Origin: Algorimicrobium sediminis
GTDB taxonomy: Bacteria; Bacteroidota; Bacteroidia; Flavobacteriales; Flavobacteriaceae
Direction of reading: 5' to 3'
Assembly (NCBI RefSeq): GCF_042684585.1
Contig: NZ_JBHULS010000001.1
Coordinates: 496,001-560,000 of the forward strand
DNA length: 64,000 bases
In this document: positions 1 to 8,605 of the stretch, in pieces
Numbering within the stretch: position 1 is the first letter of the stretch
Layout: the number at the start of each line of letters is the position of its first letter
The notes under the pieces: generated by a model
What the model saw: the letters and a program-made list of their open reading frames with translations, nothing else
Told to the model about the DNA's origin: nothing
Databases searched by the model: none
Program-made: the position numbers and the translations under genes

Positions 1-54
1 TATAAGTGTTAAACCATCTATAACGGCAAAGCATAAGTTTCTGTGTAATCGCAT
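1..54 (-). CDS. N-terminus of a probable RsmB-type rRNA cytosine methyltransferase (cut by window edge)
   Basis: An ATG on the minus strand at 54-52 opens a frame of 18 codons that runs off the left edge without a stop. It begins MRLHRNLCFAVIDGL. Bacteroidota 16S rRNA (cytosine-C5) methyltransferases of the RsmB/Sun type begin, as I remember them, with a very similar MRLHRNL...ID.L segment, and this is the whole basis of the call. A minus-strand TACCTTTG promoter element at 131-124 lies about 70 bases upstream of the ATG, which fits a real gene start. The catalytic part lies outside the window, so the function is tentative. Confidence 0.45.
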   Translation of the reverse strand, partial: MRLHRNLCFAVIDGLTLI

Positions 55-123
55 GAATTGTATTTGTACTGTATTAATAGTTTTTAAGGCTGTTAAGGAA
101 CAGTTTAGTTATTAATTAGCTTG

Positions 124-131
124 CAAAGGTA
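124..131 (-). promoter_or_regulatory. -7 promoter element TACCTTTG
   Basis: Read on the minus strand this is TACCTTTG, a full match to the Bacteroidota -7 consensus TAnnTTTG. It faces the gene that leaves the window at the left edge. I see no TTG at the usual distance upstream, so only the -7 half is supported. Confidence 0.4.
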
Positions 132-205
132 CACAAAGTTTATTTCTTTCTAGGTTTATCTAATTATTCGTTTACCTTTTCTATTTTTATGAAAATTTAT
201 CAGCT

Positions 206-1255
206 ATGAAACATATATTTTTTATTGCCTTGCTGCTTTTTGTTTGGGCTTGTAAACCCGATAAGATGGCGCCAATTTCACCCATAACAGGGGTTGCCAT
301 AGAACCAATTTTAACAGATTCAACGCTTAGTATTAGAGCTTTGGATATACTAGACACTAAAAATATAGCCTTTGCGGCCAATAATAACACTTACGGTTTA
401 TACAATACCACAGCCAATACATGGTTATTAACGGAACAGCAATACGATTCGCTTACGTTAGAATTTCGGGCTGTTGGGAACAATTTGGAAGATTTTTTTA
501 TGTTAAGTGTTGGTAATCCGGCCTTGCTTTTTAAAACAACCAATTCGGGTACTATGGCATTAGTTTATAAAGAAGCAGGCGCCGGTGTTTTTTACAATGC
601 TATGGCTTTTTGGAATAAACAAGAGGGTATTGCGGTTGGCGACGCCACAGACTCCTGTATGAGCGTTATCATTACGCGAGATGGCGGTAATACTTGGAAA
701 AAACTTTCCTGTAAGATACTACCAGATACCGATTATGGTGCTGCGGCATTTGCAGCAAGTAACACGAATATAGTTGTTTTAGGGTCTCATACTTGGATTG
801 CCACTGGTGGTGTAGCTAGCGCAATTTTATATTCGCCTGATAAAGGAAAAACATGGGAGGCTTACAAAACTCCTATTGTGCAAGGTACAGCAACTACAGG
901 TATGTATTCACTAACTTTTTACGATGCAAAAACAGGATTTGCTATTGGTGGCGATTACACCAATCCAGATGCGTATGCTGCGAATAAAATAAGAACCTTG
1001 GATGGTGGGAAAACTTGGGAACTTGTGGCAGCGCAAGCCGAACCAGGTTATAGGAGTTGTGTGCAATATATTCCTAATAGTGGCGGTACGGAATTACTAG
1101 CCGTTGGATTTAATGGTATGGATTATTCCAGTGATAACGGTTTGTCGTGGAAGCGTTTGTCCGATGCGGGTTATTATACCATTCGCTTTTTAAACGACTC
1201 TGTTGCTTTTGCAGCGGGGAAGGGGCGTATAAGTAAATTGACTTTTAAAAGGTAA
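206..1255 (+). CDS. BNR/Asp-box beta-propeller lipoprotein
   Basis: This 349-residue protein starts with a lipoprotein signal peptide whose predicted lipidated Cys is residue 16 (FVWAC). It carries at least four Asp-box (BNR) motifs of the form D-x-G-x-T/S-W, near residues 158 (DGGNTW), 211 (DKGKTW), 265 (DGGKTW) and 309 (DNGLSW). Such spacing is typical of sialidase-like or YCF48-like beta-propellers. In Bacteroidota these proteins are often annotated 'oxidoreductase', but nothing here shows an enzymatic site and no sialidase RIP motif is seen. It is probably a cell-envelope binding or scaffold protein. It stands alone, followed by a hairpin and facing a leftward operon. Confidence 0.75.
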   Translation: MKHIFFIALLLFVWACKPDKMAPISPITGVAIEPILTDSTLSIRALDILDTKNIAFAANNNTYGLYNTTANTWLLTEQQYDSLTLEFRAVGNNLEDFFMLSVGNPALLFKTTNSGTMALVYKEAGAGVFYNAMAFWNKQEGIAVGDATDSCMSVIITRDGGNTWKKLSCKILPDTDYGAAAFAASNTNIVVLGSHTWIATGGVASAILYSPDKGKTWEAYKTPIVQGTATTGMYSLTFYDAKTGFAIGGDYTNPDAYAANKIRTLDGGKTWELVAAQAEPGYRSCVQYIPNSGGTELLAVGFNGMDYSSDNGLSWKRLSDAGYYTIRFLNDSVAFAAGKGRISKLTFKR

Positions 1256-1265
1256 TATAAAAGAA

Positions 1266-1291
1266 GCAAAGCCACCTAGAGGTGACTTTGC
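1266..1291. terminator. hairpin between convergent genes, possible terminator
   Basis: GCAAAG-C-CACCT and AGGTG-A-CTTTGC form an 11-pair stem with one mismatch. No long T run follows, so termination is only suggested by its place between two convergent genes. Confidence 0.4.
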
Positions 1292-1352
1292 ATTACTTTT
1301 AACATGTTTTTATTAACACTTGAAACAGCTAACTATTAAATAAACGTCTGGT

Positions 1353-1793
1353 TTATTTGCTTGTTTTACCGTGTCGATTTTTATACTCTTCAAACATTTT
1401 TTGCTTAAAGTCTTCTTCAACTTTTTTTAAAAGAATTACTTTTTTGGCAGGTAAAACCGTCTGTAAATCCGTCATGTATTGTTTGTAGGCTGCATATCTT
1501 TCCTCATATAAATCGGCTATTTTAGAAATAATAGCTTTTGCTTCCGATTCAGAAATGTTAGCCACGTCTATATTTTTTCTGTAGTTAGAAACGGCTTTTC
1601 TTAAGGTGCTATAAGAGTCTTGAAACTGGTTGTAAATTGGCCAGAAACCTTGCGCTTCTGCCGGTGATAAATTTAAATTTTCAGTAATATAAGCCACTTT
1701 TAAGGTTTTAATTTTTTCATGATGGTCCTTATGCTGTGCTATGGCTACGGTACTAAAAATAAATGTAATTAGTAACAATAAAATATGTTTCAT
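1353..1793 (-). CDS. small exported helical protein, Spy/CpxP-like, of a sigma-factor operon
   Basis: The 146-residue product has a Sec signal peptide (cleavage near residue 19, after AIA-Q) and an otherwise helical, charged sequence. A segment near residues 40-55 (LNLSPAEAQGFWPIYNQF) resembles the LT-x-x-Q/E-A helical hairpins of Spy/CpxP-type periplasmic proteins. It is the last gene of a three-gene unit after an ECF sigma factor and a one-pass membrane protein, 11 bases apart. In flavobacteria this place is commonly held by a 'sensor of ECF-type sigma factor' protein. Its role in signal sensing is inferred from that context alone; no metal ligand set stands out apart from His-rich residues just after the cleavage site (HKDHH). 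Confidence 0.65.
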   Translation of the reverse strand: MKHILLLLITFIFSTVAIAQHKDHHEKIKTLKVAYITENLNLSPAEAQGFWPIYNQFQDSYSTLRKAVSNYRKNIDVANISESEAKAIISKIADLYEERYAAYKQYMTDLQTVLPAKKVILLKKVEEDFKQKMFEEYKNRHGKTSK

Positions 1794-1804
1794 AGGGCAT
1801 GTTT

Positions 1805-2305
1805 TTATTCAATATTAAAGTCTTCCACATCTAGGTTGGAATACAAGTAACTCTCCAAACTACCATCGCTTATGGTTTTACTGTAAATGTTGCGTTCCAG
1901 TGTTGCCGGATCCTTTATTAGATTGTCTAATTCCATAAACTCAAACTCCGATGTTAGTAAGTAGTTTTCTATACTTTCGGTGTCGATACTGGAAAAAGTA
2001 ACCGATTTTTGGATGTTTGGTATGCTTAAAAGTACCGCAATAACCGCTGCCACACTAGCGGCATAAAGCATTGCTTTTTTTGAAAACAAAGAAACTACTT
2101 TTGCTTTATTTTTTGTAACAGGGTCCGTTTTAGGGCTTGGTACTTTAAAGGTTTCAAAATAATTTTCGGGAACCTTAAAACCGGAAGATTGTTTGCTTGG
2201 TTTATATGGTTTTTTGGCAGAAAACGACACATCAAACGACTTGAAGTAGTTTTCAGGTGCTTTAAAACCAGCGTTTTTAATGGTATGTAATTTCCCCTTT
2301 TTCAT
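1805..2305 (-). CDS. one-pass membrane protein, putative anti-sigma factor
   Basis: The protein has 166 residues, with a cytosolic N-terminal part, one membrane segment near residues 75-95 (MLYAASVAAVIAVLLSI) and an acidic C-terminal part. The N-terminal part holds a striking near-duplicate, GFKAPENYFKSF (about residues 13-24) and GFKVPENYFETF (about 42-53). It lies directly after an ECF sigma gene and before an exported helical protein, the usual place of an anti-sigma factor. The sequence does not show a zinc-binding HxxxCxxC anti-sigma motif, so regulation of the sigma factor is inferred from gene order. The repeated PENYF element could be the contact surface. Confidence 0.6.
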   Translation of the reverse strand: MKKGKLHTIKNAGFKAPENYFKSFDVSFSAKKPYKPSKQSSGFKVPENYFETFKVPSPKTDPVTKNKAKVVSLFSKKAMLYAASVAAVIAVLLSIPNIQKSVTFSSIDTESIENYLLTSEFEFMELDNLIKDPATLERNIYSKTISDGSLESYLYSNLDVEDFNIE

Positions 2306-2336
2306 TACCTATTGGACTTAAAATTCGTTAAAAGGT

Positions 2337-2879
2337 TTAATTATTCAAAAGAAAAGTTTCAATTTTTTTCGTGGCAATATGATAAGATGCTTTTAGGGCA
2401 CCTTCACTTGTTTCTAAAATTTCTGCCATTTCTTTATACTTTAATTCTTGAAAATATTTCATATTAAAAACCAACTGTTGTTTTTCTGGTAAGGCGGCAA
2501 TTGCTTGTTGCAATTTTAGTTGGATGTCATCGCCTTCAAAATAAACATCGGTCTCTAGATTGGCAATGGCTCGCGCTTGCACTTCCTCATTGCTTATATG
2601 CATTTGTTTGGCGCGCTTATTTATAAAGGTTAATGCCTCATTGGTTGCTATCCGGTACATCCAAGAAAATAACTTACTGTTGCCATTAAACTGTTGGATG
2701 TTACTATGCACCTTTAGAAAGGTGTTTTGTAAAACATCGTCTGTGTCGTCGTGCGATTTTACTATGTGCCGAATATGCCAGTAAAGGCGCTCCTTGTAAA
2801 GGGAAACCAATTCTTGAAAAGCTTGCTCGTGGGTGCTTTTAGATTGTAAGTTAGCTATTAACTGATTTTCGGAATTCAC
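2337..2879 (-). CDS. RNA polymerase ECF sigma factor (sigma-70 family)
   Basis: This 180-residue protein has the two-domain layout of an ECF sigma factor. Region 2 covers about residues 24-92 and includes DDVLQNTFLKV and the FSWMYRIATNEAL segment that normally melts and binds the -10 region. Region 4 covers about 122-176, with LPEKQQLVFNMKYFQEL followed by the helix-turn-helix YKEMAEILETSEGALKASYH. There is no region 3, as expected. It is the first gene of a leftward unit with a membrane protein and an exported protein, which suggests control by an envelope signal. The target genes cannot be read from this window. Confidence 0.9.
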   Translation of the reverse strand: MNSENQLIANLQSKSTHEQAFQELVSLYKERLYWHIRHIVKSHDDTDDVLQNTFLKVHSNIQQFNGNSKLFSWMYRIATNEALTFINKRAKQMHISNEEVQARAIANLETDVYFEGDDIQLKLQQAIAALPEKQQLVFNMKYFQELKYKEMAEILETSEGALKASYHIATKKIETFLLNN

Positions 2880-3058
2880 GAAGTCGTTTTAAAGTTAGAC
2901 TATGTTGGCACAAAATGGTTTAATGCTAATTAAAAAAAAATAGATTAGCTATGGCGCCGTTTCTAGCTTGATAATTATGCCAATAGGCAAGTAGTTTGTG
3001 GCCTTTATAATCCACTTTTTTGTTACCGAACTGATTCCGTAAAGTAAAAAAGGTGTCC

Positions 3059-4888
3059 CTATTCAAAGCTTTGCATATCCACGAGACGTTTATACGTACC
3101 GTTAGCTTGTAAAAGCGTGGTATGCGTACCTTGTTCTACAATTTCGCCTTGCTTCATAACCACAATAAGATCGGCGTTTTGAATGGTAGATAAGCGATGG
3201 GCAATGACAATAGAGGTTCTGTTTTTCATCATATTCTCAAGCGCCACTTGCACCAAACGTTCGCTCTCTGTATCCAATGCGGAAGTAGCTTCGTCTAGAA
3301 TCATTATTGGTGGGTTTTTTAATACCGCTCTGGCTATGCTTAAACGTTGTTTTTGGCCGCCTGAAAAATTATTACCGGCATCGCCTACATTGGTATTAAT
3401 TCCATTTGGTAACTCTTGAACAAACTCCCATGCATTGGCTATTTTAAGAGCCGCTATCATATCAGATTCGCTTGCATCAGGTTTTCCTATTAACAGGTTG
3501 TTTTTAATAGAATCGTTAAACAAAATAGAATCCTGTGTGACCAGTCCAATTTGATCGCGCAAGGACTTTTTGGTCATGTCTTTTATATTTATGCCATCTA
3601 TGGTTATGCTACCTTCATTAACGTCGTAAAAGCGTGTTACTAAATTGGCAATGGTGCTTTTTCCGCTACCGGATTGCCCAACAAGCGCCACCGTTTTTCC
3701 TTTTTTAACTTCAACACTAAAGTTTTTTAGAACAAGATCGTTTTCATATTTAAACGAAATATTGTTTATACGTATGTTGTTTTCAAAAGTTTTAAACTGT
3801 AGCGCATTGCTGTGGTCTTCCATTTGATCGGCTTCGTGAAGAATCTCGAATACACGGTCTGCAGCGGCCATACCATTTTTAACTTTATAGCTAGCCTTAC
3901 TAATGGCTTTGGCTGGTGTTAAAATGGCGTATGCCAAGCCCATAAAAGCGATAAAGGTGGTGCCTTCAATAATGTTGTCTATTAACACTAATTTTCCGCC
4001 GTACCACAATAAAACAGCAATGGTGGCTATACCCAAAACTTCACTTACAGGACCAGCTAAATTATTTTTTAAGCCAATTTTGTTAGACAATCTTAAAATG
4101 CTATCGGCCGACTTTGTAAAATTAGCGGTAAAAATGGGTTCTGCGTTGTAGCTTTTAACAATTTTTAAGCCCGTTAAGGATTCCTCGACAATTGAAATTA
4201 ATCTACCAGATTCCTGTTGTGCTTTTAAAGAGTTACTTTTTAGGCTTTTGCCAATACGTGATATTAAAAACCCAGCTACAGGAATAAAGCAAAGCACAAA
4301 TATAGATAACTCCCAACTTATTGTAAACATAAGGGCTAACGAGAAAACAATGGTTAAGGGCTCGCGAACAATAAGTTCTAGAATGATAAAAAATGAATTT
4401 TGCATTTCGTTAATATCGCCGAGAATGCGCGCCATAACATCGCCTTTCTGGCGTTTGGAATAAAAACTAACGGGTAGTTGTATTATTTTTTGATACATGT
4501 CTTTTCGCAGCGCTGTTAATACCCCGTTGCGCAAATACATAACATGTTGCATAGCCAAATAACCGAAGAGGTTTTTAAGCAAAAATGTAAAAATAACGAT
4601 AGCAATAACAATTACCAGAGCCATTTGTGCGTTGCCATCTGCTAGGTAGCCGCTAACCTTGTAATTTAGTAAGTTTTGCCCATAATTTTTTAAATCGCCC
4701 AACCCATGCCAAACTGGTGCCTCTGTAACAACGGTTGTTTTATCGAACAGCACGTTTAACATAGGTATTAACGCAATAAAAGCTAGCGAACTAAATAAGG
4801 CATACAGTAAGTTGAAAAAGATATTTAAAAAAACATGTATTTTAAACTTCTTTATAAAGGGTAATAATTGATGTATTATTTTTTTCAT
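3059..4888 (-). CDS. ABC transporter with fused permease and ATPase (MsbA/LmrA type exporter)
   Basis: At 609 residues it matches a half-size exporter: six membrane segments in about residues 1-330 and an ATPase domain from about 370. The Walker A GQSGSGKST lies near residue 403, the signature FSGGQKQRL near 509, Walker B MILDEATSAL near 533 and the H-loop IVIAHRL near 562. All ATPase residues are intact. It would work as a homodimer in the inner membrane, exporting a lipid or hydrophobic compound. The start codon lies two bases after the stop of the upstream phosphohexomutase gene, and a glycosyltransferase is further upstream, so a lipid-linked sugar or lipid A substrate is possible but not shown. 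Confidence 0.88.
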   Translation of the reverse strand: MKKIIHQLLPFIKKFKIHVFLNIFFNLLYALFSSLAFIALIPMLNVLFDKTTVVTEAPVWHGLGDLKNYGQNLLNYKVSGYLADGNAQMALVIVIAIVIFTFLLKNLFGYLAMQHVMYLRNGVLTALRKDMYQKIIQLPVSFYSKRQKGDVMARILGDINEMQNSFFIILELIVREPLTIVFSLALMFTISWELSIFVLCFIPVAGFLISRIGKSLKSNSLKAQQESGRLISIVEESLTGLKIVKSYNAEPIFTANFTKSADSILRLSNKIGLKNNLAGPVSEVLGIATIAVLLWYGGKLVLIDNIIEGTTFIAFMGLAYAILTPAKAISKASYKVKNGMAAADRVFEILHEADQMEDHSNALQFKTFENNIRINNISFKYENDLVLKNFSVEVKKGKTVALVGQSGSGKSTIANLVTRFYDVNEGSITIDGINIKDMTKKSLRDQIGLVTQDSILFNDSIKNNLLIGKPDASESDMIAALKIANAWEFVQELPNGINTNVGDAGNNFSGGQKQRLSIARAVLKNPPIMILDEATSALDTESERLVQVALENMMKNRTSIVIAHRLSTIQNADLIVVMKQGEIVEQGTHTTLLQANGTYKRLVDMQSFE

Positions 4889-4890
4889 TT

Positions 4891-6618
4891 TTACAGGGCC
4901 ATATCTTTAATAATAGCATCTATTTGTGTTTCAAGCAGATGTTCGGTTTCTTTAAAACTGGCAATGTTTTGTAAGGTTGTATTTACGCTAATATAAAATT
5001 TAATTTTAGGCTCCGTTCCGCTTGGCCTTAAAGCAATTTGGGTACCATCTTCCAAATAGTAAATAAGGACATTCGATTTTGGGATGTGAATTTGCTCTAT
5101 ATGGCCGTTTAAGGTGTTTTTGGCTTGCGAAAGTAAGTAATCTTCAATCCTAATAACTTTAGAATTGTTTATTATTTTAGGCGGATTTTGACGCGCATCA
5201 AACATCATTTGTTCAATTTCATTAGCACCTTCAATACCTTTTTTAGTTATTGAAATTAGGCGTTCTTTGTAAAAACCGTGTTCTATATACAAGTTTATCA
5301 AGGCCTCGTAAATGGAGCTACCTTCGGCTTTTGCTTGGGCTGCAATTTCGCATGCTAAAAGGGTAGCGGTAACGGCATCTTTATCGCGTACAAAATCGCC
5401 TACCATAAACCCGAAACTTTCTTCGCCACCACCAATAAAATTAAGTTCTGGAAAGTCTTTTATCATTTTAGCAATCCATTTAAACCCGGTTAAGCCTATT
5501 TTACATTCTACTTGGTAGGCTTGGGCCAGTGCTTTCATCATGGGTGTGGATACAATGGTGCTACCAATAAATTCTTTACCTTTAATTTTGTTTTGTTGCT
5601 GCCATTGTTTTAGCAAAAAGGCTGTCATAATTATCATGGCTTGGTTACCATTTAAAATTACGAGCTTGTTATCTAAATCCCTTACAGCTACACCTACACG
5701 ATCGCTATCTGGATCTGTACCAATTACAATATCGGCTTGTACTTTTTCGGCTAATTCCAAAGCCATTTTTAAGGCCGCTGGTTCTTCAGGATTAGGCGAT
5801 TTTACCGTAGGAAAATCTCCGTCTGGCTTGGCTTGCTCTGCCACTACATGTACCTGTTTGTATCCCGCTTGTTTTAGGGTTTCTGGAATAATGGTAATGG
5901 AGGTGCCATGTAATGACGTAAATACTATTTTAAGGGCATCTTTAGCCTTCTGCTCGGTTTTAAAACTACCATTTTTAACGGCCGCTTTTATAAAGGCTTT
6001 ATCTAGGGCTTCGCCAATATAATTTATAAGCGATTCTTGAGCGTTAAAATTTATTTCGGAGTATGCTACACGCTTTATTTCATTTATAATTTCGGCATCT
6101 TGCGGTGGTACTAATTGGCCACCATCTTGCCAATATACTTTGTATCCATTGTATTCTGGGGGATTATGCGATGCTGTTAAAACAATTCCGCAGTGGCAGT
6201 TTAAATATTTTAAGGTAAAGGATAGTTCGGGTGTTGGCCGAAGGTCTTCAAATAAAAAGACCTCAATATTGTTTGCCGAAAATACATGAGCAACTAATTG
6301 TGCTAGTTCTTTACTATTATGGCGGCAATCGAAAGCAATGGCTACTTTAATAATTTGGTTAGGAAACTGTTCTTTTAAATAGTTGCTTAAGCCTTGCGTG
6401 TTTTTGCCAAGGGTATATTTGTTAATTCGGTTTGTGCCAATTCCCATAATACCGCGCATACCACCAGTACCAAACTCTAAATCTTTGTAAAAAGCTTCTT
6501 TTAGTTCGGCTGGATTGGTTACCAGTAAACCTTTAATATACTGTTGCGTTTCGGTATCGAATGTAGGGGTTAGCCATTGGTTAACACGGGCTTGTATGTC
6601 GGGGTTTAATGCTGTCAT
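4891..6618 (-). CDS. phosphoglucomutase/phosphomannomutase family enzyme
   Basis: This is a full-length 575-residue alpha-D-phosphohexomutase. The phosphoserine loop TASHNPPEYNGYK lies near residue 150, the metal-binding loop GTDPDSDRVG near 303, the sugar-binding loop GGGEESFGF near 395 and the phosphate-binding RPSGTEPKIKFY near 537. The length and the N-terminal NTxGLSxYL-type segment place it with the PgcA/PGM2-like branch, which interconverts glucose 1- and 6-phosphate (sometimes mannose or pentose phosphates). It provides activated hexose for envelope glycans. It is the third gene of the DUF4199-glycosyltransferase-mutase-ABC run, and a TACCTTTG element 21 bases upstream may give it its own promoter. 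Confidence 0.9.
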   Translation of the reverse strand: MTALNPDIQARVNQWLTPTFDTETQQYIKGLLVTNPAELKEAFYKDLEFGTGGMRGIMGIGTNRINKYTLGKNTQGLSNYLKEQFPNQIIKVAIAFDCRHNSKELAQLVAHVFSANNIEVFLFEDLRPTPELSFTLKYLNCHCGIVLTASHNPPEYNGYKVYWQDGGQLVPPQDAEIINEIKRVAYSEINFNAQESLINYIGEALDKAFIKAAVKNGSFKTEQKAKDALKIVFTSLHGTSITIIPETLKQAGYKQVHVVAEQAKPDGDFPTVKSPNPEEPAALKMALELAEKVQADIVIGTDPDSDRVGVAVRDLDNKLVILNGNQAMIIMTAFLLKQWQQQNKIKGKEFIGSTIVSTPMMKALAQAYQVECKIGLTGFKWIAKMIKDFPELNFIGGGEESFGFMVGDFVRDKDAVTATLLACEIAAQAKAEGSSIYEALINLYIEHGFYKERLISITKKGIEGANEIEQMMFDARQNPPKIINNSKVIRIEDYLLSQAKNTLNGHIEQIHIPKSNVLIYYLEDGTQIALRPSGTEPKIKFYISVNTTLQNIASFKETEHLLETQIDAIIKDMAL

Positions 6619-6638
6619 AGGTATATTGTAAATAGGTA

Positions 6639-6646
6639 CAAAGGTA
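6639..6646 (-). promoter_or_regulatory. -7 promoter element TACCTTTG before the phosphohexomutase
   Basis: On the minus strand this reads TACCTTTG (TAnnTTTG consensus), 21 bases upstream of the mutase start codon. No TTG lies at the expected distance, so the -33 half is absent or weak. Confidence 0.4.
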
Positions 6647-6700
6647 CGGAATTAGACTTGTTTTATGTGGCGTTTTGCACGTTACAACCGTTATTATTAC

Positions 6701-7642
6701 TTATATTTTATCCTTTATTAAATAACGTTTTCTGTTTTCTTTTGTTCGTAAAATTATTTCGCCTAAAAAGCCTGCTACAAAAAATTGTGTTCCCATAACC
6801 ATGGTAGCCAAGGCTATAAAAAACTGCGGCCTTTCAGTAATGAGTCGCCCATCAGGGTTTACAAACAATTTATCTATGCCTAGGTATAAAGAGAAGGCAA
6901 AACCAATAGCGAGCATAATAACGCCCAAAGAACCAAACAGATGCATGGGTTGCCTGCCAAAGCGCGATACAAACCAAATGGTAATTAAATCCAGAAATCC
7001 ATGTAGAAATCGGTCCATTCCAAATTTGGTTTCGCCGTATTTTCTGGCTTGGTGCTGAACAATTTTTTCACCAATATTACCAAATCCTGCATTTTTGGCT
7101 AAAACAGGAATATAACGATGCATTTCGCCGTTAACATCAATATTTTTTACGACGTTTTTACGATAAGCTTTTAAGCCACAGTTAAAGTCGTTTAATTTGA
7201 CACCCGAGGTTTTTCTGGCGGCCCAGTTAAATAATTTAGAAGGAATATTTTTGGCTATAAGTGAATCGTAACGAATTTTTTTCCAACCCGAAACCATATC
7301 ATACCCCTGTGAAACAATCATGTTATACAGCGCTGGTATTTCCTCTGGATTGTCTTGCAAGTCGGCATCCATAGTTATAACCACATCGCCTTTTGCTTCG
7401 TGAAAACCAGCGTGAAGGGCTTGCGATTTGCCAAAATTCCGTAAAAATTGGATGCCCTTTACACAGGCGTTGGCTGCAGACAAATTTGTAATTATTTGCC
7501 AAGAATTATCGGTGCTACCATCGTCTATAAAAAGAATTTCATAGGTATATTGGTGCGATTGCATAACGCTAACAATCCAGTCGTGAAGTTCTACTAAAGA
7601 TTCTTGCTCGTTAAGTAGCGGTATGACTACTGATATATTCAT
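6701..7642 (-). CDS. family 2 glycosyltransferase (DPMS/GtrB-like), polyprenyl-phosphate type
   Basis: The 313-residue protein has a GT-A fold in its first 220 residues: NISVVIPLLNE at the start, DDGSTDNSW near residue 41, and the metal-binding MDADLQDNPEE near residue 91. Two hydrophobic membrane segments follow (about 232-257 and 270-294), the arrangement of GtrB and dolichol-phosphate mannose synthase relatives. These move a sugar from a nucleotide donor to polyprenyl phosphate at the inner membrane. It lies between a DUF4199 membrane protein and a phosphohexomutase, fitting a small envelope-sugar set. The exact sugar is unknown. Confidence 0.85.
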   Translation of the reverse strand: MNISVVIPLLNEQESLVELHDWIVSVMQSHQYTYEILFIDDGSTDNSWQIITNLSAANACVKGIQFLRNFGKSQALHAGFHEAKGDVVITMDADLQDNPEEIPALYNMIVSQGYDMVSGWKKIRYDSLIAKNIPSKLFNWAARKTSGVKLNDFNCGLKAYRKNVVKNIDVNGEMHRYIPVLAKNAGFGNIGEKIVQHQARKYGETKFGMDRFLHGFLDLITIWFVSRFGRQPMHLFGSLGVIMLAIGFAFSLYLGIDKLFVNPDGRLITERPQFFIALATMVMGTQFFVAGFLGEIILRTKENRKRYLIKDKI

Positions 7643-7685
7643 GTAAGTGGTTTCAGAATGGAAACATCAAAAGTAGCGAAATTAT

Positions 7686-8216
7686 TTAAGCTTCTATGTC
7701 TTCTTTTTTTACAACTAAAGCCACAATTAGACCTACAATGCTGTATCCAACCAGTTGAAAGGCCAAGGCTTGCAACAGGTTTTTTAGGGAGTAAATATGT
7801 TCTTGTTTTTCCAATTCTTCTACAATAACAGCCATAGCCTCATCTGGTGTTCCAAAATTACGCATCATTTCAACTTGTGCTTCAATGGCTTTTTCTTGTA
7901 AAATGGTTGCTGCTTCCGGATCGATAATATTAAAAATTAAAAAGCTTACCACAGAACTAATTACTAAACCGATTAATAAGGTAATAAAAAAAGAGGAGAA
8001 AGCCGCTTTAAAACTAATAAAGCCGTTTAATAGGGCACGCGATTTAATGGCCGAAAGCGTGCCAAATGCTATAATTAGGACAATAATGGCTATACCAAAC
8101 CACCATTGTGTAAATAAATCTAAACTAATAGCATAGCCCAATGCGGTTAATAAGGCTAAAATACCACCTAAATAAAGACCGTAGTTAGTGGCGTTGGATT
8201 TTGTAGTTGGTTCCAT
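7686..8216 (-). CDS. DUF4199 family inner-membrane protein
   Basis: A 176-residue protein with four hydrophobic segments (about 13-30, 35-55, 70-97 and 148-170), and an amphipathic helical part between the third and fourth. The pattern, length and the F-x-x-A-F-x-x-F-F segment before TM3 fit DUF4199, a Bacteroidota membrane family of unknown function that often sits upstream of a family 2 glycosyltransferase, as here. It is the first gene of the leftward unit and has a good promoter at 8286-8258. No functional residue can be named. Confidence 0.75.
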   Translation of the reverse strand: MEPTTKSNATNYGLYLGGILALLTALGYAISLDLFTQWWFGIAIIVLIIAFGTLSAIKSRALLNGFISFKAAFSSFFITLLIGLVISSVVSFLIFNIIDPEAATILQEKAIEAQVEMMRNFGTPDEAMAVIVEELEKQEHIYSLKNLLQALAFQLVGYSIVGLIVALVVKKEDIEA

Positions 8217-8257
8217 AATATGTATTTAATTCATGTTAATTACGTAAAGTTAGTCCA

Positions 8258-8286
8258 CAAATATAACAAAAGGTTGCAATTGGCAA
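8258..8286 (-). promoter_or_regulatory. promoter TTG-N18-TATATTTG for the DUF4199 operon
   Basis: On the minus strand TTG (8286-8284) is followed after 18 bases by TATATTTG (8265-8258), a full match to the Bacteroidota housekeeping promoter. The start codon of the DUF4199 gene is 41 bases downstream. Confidence 0.65.
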
Positions 8287-8363
8287 GCATTTTAGAAGCT
8301 AACCATAGTGTTTTCTTTAAATTATGTTACCATTACTTTAGCTATTTCGTAAAGGCATTTACT

Positions 8364-8419
8364 CCGCTACCTGGCATATAATAGTAGCCAGAACATTTAT
8401 GCGCGGAACGCATTAGCGG
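8364..8419. other. candidate structured element (three-stem inverted repeats)
   Basis: An outer stem CCGCTA (8364-8369) / TAGCGG (8414-8419) encloses two hairpins: CTGGC (8371-8375) / GCCAG (8387-8391) and ATGCG (8399-8403) / CGCAT (8409-8413). Together they would fold into a three-way junction of 56 bases. The segment is clearly richer in G+C than its surroundings. It lies between divergent promoters and outside both predicted leaders, so it is not a simple terminator. It may be a small RNA, a repeat-family copy or a remnant; I do not recognise it. Confidence 0.4.
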
Positions 8420-8539
8420 CCTGCGTGTATGTACTAAAAAAACATGGGTGTACCCAACTAAATTATGTTATTTTTGGTGTTGGATTATTAGGTTTGGTTT
8501 ATTTTTAAAGTAAATTATACAAATAAGTGTATAAATGTA

Positions 8540-8569
8540 TTGCACAGTTATTAAAAATGATTAAATTTG
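8540..8569 (+). promoter_or_regulatory. promoter TTG-N19-TAAATTTG for the L31 gene
   Basis: TTG (8540-8542), a 19-base spacer and TAAATTTG (8562-8569) match the Bacteroidota promoter exactly. The start codon of the L31 gene follows at 8606, giving a leader of about 30 bases. Confidence 0.75.
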
Positions 8570-8605
8570 CACCTCGAAAAAGTTAAGATATTAAAGCATT
8601 TAGCG

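Larger units (their letters stand above)
8217..8566. other. intergenic region: two divergent promoters and a structured element
   Basis: This 350-base stretch holds a minus-strand promoter (8258-8286), a plus-strand promoter (8540-8569) and, between them, the GC-richer inverted-repeat element at 8364-8419 listed separately. A short palindrome TGGGTGTACCCA follows near 8445-8456. I see no coding frame in it. Confidence 0.7.

Noticed and set aside
5540..6022. 160-codon plus-strand frame inside the phosphohexomutase gene
   Set aside because: Antisense to a full-length, motif-complete enzyme; the frame is open because of codon bias on the other strand.
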